This document shows, piece after piece, positions 56,022-64,000 of a DNA stretch of 64,000 nucleotides. Under the pieces are notes generated by a model. That model was given only the letters and a program-made list of their open reading frames with translations, made no database searches and was not told the DNA's origin. Position 1 is the stretch's first letter. Each line of letters opens with the position of its first letter. The DNA is from Aerobium sp039839275. Its GTDB lineage: Bacteria > Pseudomonadota > Alphaproteobacteria > Rhizobiales > Rhizobiaceae. Location of the stretch: contig NZ_JBDOQP010000001.1 of NCBI RefSeq assembly GCF_039839275.1, forward strand, positions 558,001-622,000, in the 5' to 3' direction. Position numbers and translations under genes: made by a program.

Positions 56022-58397
56022 TCAGGCAGCGCTTGCTGCGACGGCTGCCCGGCCGCTGGACAGCGTTTCCTCCACGCCATCGAGCGGGGCTGGCCGTCCC
56101 AGCAGGTACCCCTGGCCGATCTGGCAGAATTCCTGCGACAGGAAAGCCAGTTCCTCGGAGGTCTCCACGCCTTCGGCGAGAACCGGCAGTCCCAGGCCGC
56201 GGCCGATGCCGAGGACGGCCTTCACGATGGTCGCAGCCTGCTGGTTGGTATCGACCGATCGGATGAACGAGGCGTCGATCTTGATCTTGTCGAAGGGGAA
56301 GGCGCGCAGGTTGGACAGCGACGAGTAGCCGGTGCCGAAATCGTCCATGGCGACCTTCACGCCGAGCGCCTTGATGCGCCGCAGCGTGGCCAGCGCACGG
56401 TTCATGTCGCGCACCAGGGCGGTCTCGGTGATCTCCAGTTCGAGACGGCTCGGCGCGAGGCCCGACTTGAGAAGAATGCCATGCACAGTCTGGGCGAAAT
56501 CGCGGGTGTGCAACTGGACGGCCGAGACGTTGACCGCGACGATGACGTCTTCCGACCACCGTGCGGCGTCCATGCAGGCTTTGTCTAGCACCCATTCTCC
56601 GATCGGCACGATGGTGCCGTTTTCCTCCGCGATCGGGATGAACACTGCCGGCGAGATGTTTCCGCGCTCGGGGTGGTTCCAGCGCAGCAGTGCCTCGAAA
56701 CCGATGGTCTCGCCGGTGTCGAGCTTCTTTTGCGGCTGGTAGGCGAGGCTGAGCTCGTTGCGGGAGATTGCGTGGCGCAGCTCGTGCTCCATAATCCGCC
56801 GCGAGCGGACCTCCTGGCCCATGCTGTTGTCGAACTGGCGCCAGGTGTTGCGTCCGTCGGATTTGGCACAGTAGAGCGCGGTGTCGGCATAGCTGACCAG
56901 CGTCTCGCCATCGGTCGCATCGTCGGGGCAGACGGCGACGCCGATGCTGGTCGACATCAGGCCTTCATTGTTGGCGTCGACGTTGCGTTCGTGGAAGGCG
57001 CACAGGATCGCCTGTGCGATCTGGGTGGCCTGGGCAGCCTCAGCAAGATTGGGCAGGATGATGGCGAACTCGTCTCCTCCCAGGCGCGCGAGCATCTGGT
57101 CACGCTTCAGGACGGAACCGGCGCATGCGGCGACCTTCTGCAGCATCGCATCTCCGGCGGCGTGGCCGAACAGGTCGTTGACCTCCTTGAAGCGGTCCAG
57201 ATCGAGGCACAGCAGGGCAAGATGGCGACCGGACGAACCGCGATGGGCCTCGATCTCCAGTTCCAGCCGCTCGTTGAAGGCGCGGCGGTTGGGCAGGTCG
57301 GTCAACGCATCGTGCATCGCAAGATGGCGGATGTCGGCCTCCGCCTTGCGGCGCTCGCGCAGGTCACGCACGGCATAGACCATGTGCGGCGTGCCGTCAT
57401 AGTCGATCTCCCGCTCGATGACCTCGACGGGCAGGCGTGTGGCGTCCGCGCGGACGATGGAGGCTTCCACTGCCTTGTTGGGGATTGCGAGTGCGTCGAG
57501 AGCCACGATTGCTCCGAAGCGCAGGCCGGTCATGTCCGCAAGCGGAATCCCGGCCATCGAGATGAAGCTGGCATTGGCGGTGACGACAATGCCGTCGCGG
57601 CATACGACCAGTCCTTCGACCGCGGCGTTGACGAGATCGCGCATACGCTGCTCTTCGTCGCGTGAGCGGCGAAGGTCGCGAATGTCGATCCACAGTGCGA
57701 TGGCCGAAAACAGAAGGATGGTGAAGGCTGCGCAGGCAACGCCGAACGCAAGCCAGGTCGATGAAATGGACGAGGCGGGGATGGAGGCGAGCGCGTCGGG
57801 CTGGATGGTGACGGCGGCCATGGCGGTGAAGTGCAGACCGCAGATCGCCAGCGTGAGGACCAGCGCGGCGGTGAGATGACGGGTGCGGTGACGACGGGCG
57901 AGCGCGACGTGCAGGGCCAGGGCGCCGAGCGCAACCGCCACGACGAGCGCGACGGCTACGAAACGCTGATCCCAGACCAAGGCGCCGGGAACCTCGAATG
58001 CCGCCATGCCGATGAAATGCATGGAGGCGATGCCGGCGCCGATGATGGAGCCGCCGACCAGGTGATGGTCCCTGGTGTCGCGCGACGTGGCGACGGCGAC
58101 GCCCACGCCGGTGATGACCACGGCGACGGCCAGCGAGAGAATTGTGAGAACCGCATCGTAGGCGGTCGGAAGGGCGGGAGCGAACGCCAGCATCGCGACG
58201 AAGTGGGTGGCCCATATGCCGAAGCCAATGGATGCCGCCGTCAGGCCGATCCAGCTATAGCGCGCCTTTCGACTGGCGTGGCGCACATGGTCGAGCAGCT
58301 TGACGGCTGTGAGGGCGGAAATGGCGCAGATGATCGCGGCCAGAAACACGAGCTTGAGGTCGTGGTCGTTCACGACGCAATTGTAGATGGTCAGCAT
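56022..58397 (-). CDS. MHYT-PAS-GGDEF-EAL cyclic-di-GMP protein
   Basis: A 791-residue membrane sensor. The N-terminal seven-helix MHYT domain (about 1-240) has ATHFVAM, MHFIGM and LHFTAM in place of MHYT, the proposed copper/gas-binding motif. A PAS-like region (about 255-360), a GGDEF domain with intact GGDEF, and an EAL domain with EALLRW, INVSAVQL, MDDFGTGY, KIDASF and EGVET follow. Both output domains look active. A hairpin follows the stop. It is divergent from dnaG. Confidence 0.9.
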   Translation of the reverse strand: MLTIYNCVVNDHDLKLVFLAAIICAISALTAVKLLDHVRHASRKARYSWIGLTAASIGFGIWATHFVAMLAFAPALPTAYDAVLTILSLAVAVVITGVGVAVATSRDTRDHHLVGGSIIGAGIASMHFIGMAAFEVPGALVWDQRFVAVALVVAVALGALALHVALARRHRTRHLTAALVLTLAICGLHFTAMAAVTIQPDALASIPASSISSTWLAFGVACAAFTILLFSAIALWIDIRDLRRSRDEEQRMRDLVNAAVEGLVVCRDGIVVTANASFISMAGIPLADMTGLRFGAIVALDALAIPNKAVEASIVRADATRLPVEVIEREIDYDGTPHMVYAVRDLRERRKAEADIRHLAMHDALTDLPNRRAFNERLELEIEAHRGSSGRHLALLCLDLDRFKEVNDLFGHAAGDAMLQKVAACAGSVLKRDQMLARLGGDEFAIILPNLAEAAQATQIAQAILCAFHERNVDANNEGLMSTSIGVAVCPDDATDGETLVSYADTALYCAKSDGRNTWRQFDNSMGQEVRSRRIMEHELRHAISRNELSLAYQPQKKLDTGETIGFEALLRWNHPERGNISPAVFIPIAEENGTIVPIGEWVLDKACMDAARWSEDVIVAVNVSAVQLHTRDFAQTVHGILLKSGLAPSRLELEITETALVRDMNRALATLRRIKALGVKVAMDDFGTGYSSLSNLRAFPFDKIKIDASFIRSVDTNQQAATIVKAVLGIGRGLGLPVLAEGVETSEELAFLSQEFCQIGQGYLLGRPAPLDGVEETLSSGRAAVAASAA

Positions 58398-58602
58398 GCG
58401 ACCCTGATCCCCGCGAAAAGTTCATTCCCTTGAGTCGGTTGCAACGCATACTTCGTCCAAATTGAAAATTGCTTAAGTTCAACCGTGGGTGTCGAAGGTT
58501 TCCGATGCGTCACGCATATGTGAATAGCGGGGGTGGAGTGGATGAGTGGTCGCGCGCGGCGTCGTTCGTGCTTATATGCGAGCCTGACGAGGCTAACCCC
58601 AG

Positions 58603-60549
58603 ATGCGCTTTACGCCCTCCTTTCTCGATGAGATACGCGACCGCGTGCCGATATCTTCGGTCGTCGGCCAGCGCGTGACGTGGGACAAGCGCAAGACCAA
58701 CACGTCGCGTGGCGACTGGTGGGCCTGCTGCCCGTTCCATGGAGAGAAGTCTCCGTCGTTTCATTGCGAGGATCGCAAGGGCCGATACCATTGCTTCGGC
58801 TGCGGGGTTTCCGGCGACCACTTCAAGTTCCTGAGCGAACTGGACGGCCTGAGCTTTCCCGAAGCGGTCGAGCGGGTCGCGGAAATGGCCGGCGTCCCGC
58901 TGCCGGCACGCGACGAGCAGATGGAGCGGCGCGAAAAGGAGCGGGCGACGCTTACCGACGTGATGGAGATGGCAACCGCCTTCTTCCAGGAGCGCCTGCA
59001 GTCGGCCGACGGCGCGAAGGCACGCGCCTACTTGCGCGAACGCGGGCTGACGTCGATCACCCAGCAGTCCTTCCGGCTCGGCTACGCCCCGGAAGGCCGC
59101 AACGCGCTCAAGGAGTTCCTGGCTGGCAAAGGCGTGTCACGCGAGCAGATCGAGGCGTGCGGCCTCGTCGTCCACGGCGCCGATATACCTGTTTCGTACG
59201 ATCGTTTCCGCGACAGGGTGATGTTTCCGATCGAGGATTCCCGTGGCCGCGTGATCGCCTTCGGTGGCCGGGCGCTGTCCAAGGACGTGCCGGCGAAGTA
59301 TCTCAACTCCAACGACACCGAACTCTTCCACAAGGGCAACGTGCTCTACAATTTCGCCCGGGCACGGCGCGCGCAGGCGAAGGGCGGCACGATCATCGCC
59401 GTCGAAGGCTACATGGACGTCATCGCGCTGGCGCAGGCCGGATTTGAAAACGCGGTGGCACCGTTGGGCACCGCCCTGACGGAAAGCCAGCTCGACCTTT
59501 TGTGGCGCATGAGCGGAGAGCCGGTGCTGTGTTTTGACGGCGACCAGGCTGGGCTGAAGGCTGCATGGCGGGCGGCCGACCTGGCGCTGCCGCTGATCCA
59601 GGCCGGGCGAACGCTGCGCTTCGCACTGCTTCCTGAAGGGCAGGACCCCGACGACGTCGTCAGGAATGGCGGACCGGACGCTTTCCGCGAAGTGCTGGGA
59701 CAGGCGCGGCCGCTGGCCGAGCTTCTGTGGCTTCGCGAAACGTCGGGCGGGGTCTTCGATACGCCCGAACGGCGCGCCGAGCTCGAGAAGACGTTGCGTG
59801 AAATGACCGGCCGCATCCGGGACGAAAGCGTGCGGCGTCATTACAGCCAGGACATGCGCGAGCGCGTGCAGGCCTTCTTTGGCCGAGACCGCAACAACAG
59901 CCAGCAGGGCCGCTTCGGCGGCAACGAACGCGGCGGCTATGGGGGGCGGGGCAAGGGCGGCCCGGCTGGCGGGCGCTTTGCCGTGAGCGAAAGCCTGGCC
60001 CGCTCGGCGATGGTGCGTACCACCGGCGGGCTGCTGCCGTTGCGCGAGACGGCGATGCTGGTGGCAATGGTAAACCACCCGCCGCTGCTCGAAGAGTATT
60101 TCGAGGCCTTCGAACACATGAACCTGCCGCATCCGGAATTGAAGCGGCTGCATGGCGCCGTCCTCGATGCGATGGCGCATGGCGTGGCGCATGAGCGCAC
60201 CGCGATGATCGAGGCGATCGCCGGGGCCGGCTTCGCCGATCACTGGGAGCGTGCTGTCGCGCTGGTGCGCAAGGCACGCATGTGGCCAGCGCTCGAGGAT
60301 GCGGCACTCGACGACGTGCGCGAGGCGTTCGGTCAGGCTGCCGCCCTCTACAGCCGTGCGAGGGAACTGCGTCAGCAACGGGCCAGTGTGCAGCAAGCTC
60401 TCGCGGAAGCGACGGAGAGCGGCGAGGAACAGTCGTGCCAGCATCTGCTGCATGTGCTCAACACGATCAGCATCGACATTGCCAACCTGGAGCGGCTGGA
60501 GGCGCTGGTCGACGGGTTTGGCGTGTCATCGGGCAGGGCGCAGGGCTGA
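58603..60549 (+). CDS. dnaG: DNA primase
   Basis: A 648-residue DnaG. The zinc finger Cys43, His46, Cys64, Cys67 (CPFHGEKSPSF, HCFGCG) is intact. The TOPRIM domain contains AVEGYMDVIAL and CFDGDQAG. The C-terminal DnaB-interaction domain is preceded by a Gly-rich linker. It primes DNA replication. rpoD follows 407 bases later, the usual dnaG-rpoD order. Confidence 0.95.
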   Translation: MRFTPSFLDEIRDRVPISSVVGQRVTWDKRKTNTSRGDWWACCPFHGEKSPSFHCEDRKGRYHCFGCGVSGDHFKFLSELDGLSFPEAVERVAEMAGVPLPARDEQMERREKERATLTDVMEMATAFFQERLQSADGAKARAYLRERGLTSITQQSFRLGYAPEGRNALKEFLAGKGVSREQIEACGLVVHGADIPVSYDRFRDRVMFPIEDSRGRVIAFGGRALSKDVPAKYLNSNDTELFHKGNVLYNFARARRAQAKGGTIIAVEGYMDVIALAQAGFENAVAPLGTALTESQLDLLWRMSGEPVLCFDGDQAGLKAAWRAADLALPLIQAGRTLRFALLPEGQDPDDVVRNGGPDAFREVLGQARPLAELLWLRETSGGVFDTPERRAELEKTLREMTGRIRDESVRRHYSQDMRERVQAFFGRDRNNSQQGRFGGNERGGYGGRGKGGPAGGRFAVSESLARSAMVRTTGGLLPLRETAMLVAMVNHPPLLEEYFEAFEHMNLPHPELKRLHGAVLDAMAHGVAHERTAMIEAIAGAGFADHWERAVALVRKARMWPALEDAALDDVREAFGQAAALYSRARELRQQRASVQQALAEATESGEEQSCQHLLHVLNTISIDIANLERLEALVDGFGVSSGRAQG

Positions 60550-60956
60550 GCCGGCCCTTGTAGTCGTGCCCCATCGATCTACATAAGCGTGGCGACGACG
60601 GGATCTTGCGGGATGCCGGGTCGCCACGAAGCGGCCCTTCGAGGACAATGCGAGCAATTGATTCGCTTTTTTGTGCCGAATCAGCTCTGTGCCGCTTGAC
60701 CTTCCGCATGAATGACGGAATCAGAACGTTCGCAGTTTTCCGGGGCGTCTTGGACGTGACTGGTACACAAAAGACACAGCCGAAAGTTGGACGGGAAGGG
60801 GAACCCGCCATACATAGAGGCAGATGATGTCAGGGTTAATCGAGATTTAAGGCTCAGGCAGCTATCGCGACTGGACCGCGAGTGAAACCGCTTTCGGCGC
60901 GCACGCGGGATTTGACCGTCCCGACGGATGCCACCGCCGCTTGGAGAAAATACGAC
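60550..60956. other. Leader region of rpoD
   Basis: About 400 bases between dnaG and rpoD with no gene. A GATTCG/CGAATC inverted repeat (about 60660-60682) with a T-rich loop may end dnaG. A CTTGACC element near 60699 could be an rpoD -35, but a matching -10 is poor. Confidence 0.4.
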
Positions 60957-62975
<2,019 letters not shown>

Positions 62976-62982
62976 AGACACC

Positions 62983-63009
62983 AAAACCCGGCCTCGTGCC
63001 GGGTTTTTT
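62983..63009 (+). terminator. Rho-independent terminator after rpoD
   Basis: AAAACCCGGC (62983-62992) and GCCGGGTTTT (62998-63007) around CTCGT, continuing in T. Eight bases past the rpoD stop. Confidence 0.88.
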
Positions 63010-63074
63010 CGTTTTGAGGATTCGTGCTAGCTTTCAAGGATAAGCAAGCCCGCCACACGTCCTGCCGAGCTATC

Positions 63075-63635
63075 ATGAACGACATTACCCAGACCCTGCC
63101 GCGTGCTGACCTTGTCACCGTGAGCGATGCGAGCGAACGCGACCTCATTGCCGTGCAGGCGATCTATGCACATCACGTGCTGCACGGGCTCGCAAGCTTT
63201 GAGGAGGTCCCGCCCACTGTCGAGGAGATCGCTGCGCGACGGGCAGGGGTGCTGGCGGCAGGCCTGCCCTATCTCGTGGCCGAGTTGGGCGGGCGCGTCG
63301 TGGGATATGCCTATGCCACTGCATACCGCCCGCGCCCCGCCTATCGCTATACGGTGGAAGATTCCGTTTATGTCGAAGACGGGCTGGGCGGCAAGGGTGT
63401 CGGCACCGCTCTGCTCGGCCAACTAATCCAGCGCTGCGAAAGTGGCCCATGGCGGCAGATGCTGGCGGTGATCGGAAACAGCGAAAATGCCGGCTCGATG
63501 GGACTGCACCGTCGCATGGGGTTTGCAATGGTCGGGACCTTTGCCTCGGTAGGCTTCAAGCACGGACGCTGGGTCGACTCGGTGCTGATGCAGCGGGCGC
63601 TGGGCGATGGCGACGGGAGCCTAACAACTGCGTGA
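63075..63635 (+). CDS. GNAT-family N-acetyltransferase (phosphinothricin type)
   Basis: A 186-residue acetyltransferase of the pat/phosphinothricin group. Motifs: AIYAHHVLHGLASFEEVPPT, GYAYATAYRPRPAYRYTVEDSVYV, and the CoA loop GLGGKGVGTALLGQL, then IGNSENAGSMGLHRRMGF. The ATG at 63075 gives the family N-terminus. Its last 15 bases overlap the convergent TetR gene. Substrate is an amine; exact compound unknown. Confidence 0.88.
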   Translation: MNDITQTLPRADLVTVSDASERDLIAVQAIYAHHVLHGLASFEEVPPTVEEIAARRAGVLAAGLPYLVAELGGRVVGYAYATAYRPRPAYRYTVEDSVYVEDGLGGKGVGTALLGQLIQRCESGPWRQMLAVIGNSENAGSMGLHRRMGFAMVGTFASVGFKHGRWVDSVLMQRALGDGDGSLTTA

Positions 63636-64000
63636 AACAAGACCGTCGATGATTGCCTTCAGTACCGCGCGATGATCGTCGGCGCTGCCGCCGGCTTCAA
63701 TGGCCAGGGCTGCGCGGTCGTACATGGCCGCTAGTTGGGCTGTCAGCGCTTCCAGCGGCAGGGGCGGCAAGACACCTGCTTCGATTGCGGTAGCCAGTCC
63801 ATCCTTCAGGGTGCGGTTGGCGTGGCGCGTCTCGATATCATCCATGATCGACCGGCCGAGGACAGACGGCCCATCCAGCAAGAGCAGCCGCGTTCGGCCC
63901 GGCGAATTCATCGCGTCTAGGAATGCCTCTCCGCCGGTGACAAGTGCGTCCCGCGGCGACAGGCTCTCAGGAGCGGCACGCTCGATCTCACCAGCGACCG
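63621..64000 (-). CDS. TetR-family regulator, C-terminal part (cut by window)
   Basis: The frame stays open to the window edge, so only about 126 C-terminal residues are visible. The helical ligand domain LLLLDGPSVLG, DDIETRHANRTLKDGL, LPLEALTAQLAAMYDRAALAIEAGG is typical of TetR/AcrR proteins. The N-terminal DNA-binding part is outside the window. It is convergent to the GNAT gene and overlaps it by 15 bases. Confidence 0.72.
   Translation of the reverse strand, partial: VAGEIERAAPESLSPRDALVTGGEAFLDAMNSPGRTRLLLLDGPSVLGRSIMDDIETRHANRTLKDGLATAIEAGVLPPLPLEALTAQLAAMYDRAALAIEAGGSADDHRAVLKAIIDGLVSRSC

Overview
The window looks like chromosomal DNA of a GC-rich alphaproteobacterium of the order Hyphomicrobiales (Rhizobiales), probably close to Phyllobacteriaceae/Mesorhizobium. 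This rests on family knowledge: the carA / yqeY / dnaG / rpoD neighbourhood, a greA / lrp / trxB / lsrB neighbourhood with an AbcR-like small RNA after the LysR gene, a UvrB with a long N-terminal extension, a RibH2-type lumazine synthase under an FMN riboswitch, and a MarR/OmpR/histidine kinase cluster. There is no rRNA, tRNA, CRISPR, transposase or prophage; almost all genes are intact and the last one is cut by the window edge.

Layout. 0-2.2 kb: UbiK-like, YbjN, CsaA-like tRNA-binding protein and a small ATPase. 2.2-6.1 kb: a leftward marR-ompR-envZ-like operon divergent from ilvE, with a 15-bp-arm perfect palindrome over the marR -10. 6.1-11.9 kb: a Gly-rich small membrane protein, an MBL hydrolase, two divergent cold-shock genes, uvrB and a secreted basic protein. 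11.9-16.9 kb: a GMC oxidoreductase/enolase-superfamily operon, a thioesterase, and an HxlR regulator divergent from an FMN reductase. 16.9-25.9 kb: a CBS-domain transporter-like protein, two extensin/M15-like proteins, small conserved genes, greA, a glycosyltransferase, an FkbM methyltransferase, lrp, trxB and lsrB. 26.0-26.2 kb: the AbcR-like sRNA.

26.6-34.3 kb: an EF-G paralogue, a GGDEF-EAL protein, an aspartate aminotransferase, a tandem pair of stand-alone EAL proteins whose second member has lost its catalytic residues, and a GST. 34.6-38.8 kb: ogt, a lytic transglycosylase, a beta-lactamase-fold hydrolase and a GFA protein. 38.8-39.35 kb: a 254-bp tandem duplication of a palindromic MITE-like element. 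39.3-40.9 kb: DUF2945, then two genes of visibly lower GC. 41.1-52.9 kb: carB and carA, same strand but 7 kb apart, separated by a Gdx-type exporter/TetR pair, an ArsR-led five-gene operon, ribH with its riboswitch, DUF808, a zinc metallopeptidase and a hemerythrin protein. 53-64 kb: yqeY, a 5-formyl-THF cyclo-ligase, a Na/Pi cotransporter, an MHYT-GGDEF-EAL protein, dnaG, rpoD, a GNAT and the end of a TetR regulator.

Themes. Four proteins relate to cyclic-di-GMP. Several regulators sit divergently beside their likely targets with readable operators (MarR, HxlR, TetR). I see no clear multi-gene defence or wholly unknown system. The most noteworthy signals are the AbcR-like sRNA, the degenerate EAL partner, the MarR palindrome, an enolase-superfamily protein apparently lacking a metal-ligand Asp, and the duplicated palindromic element.
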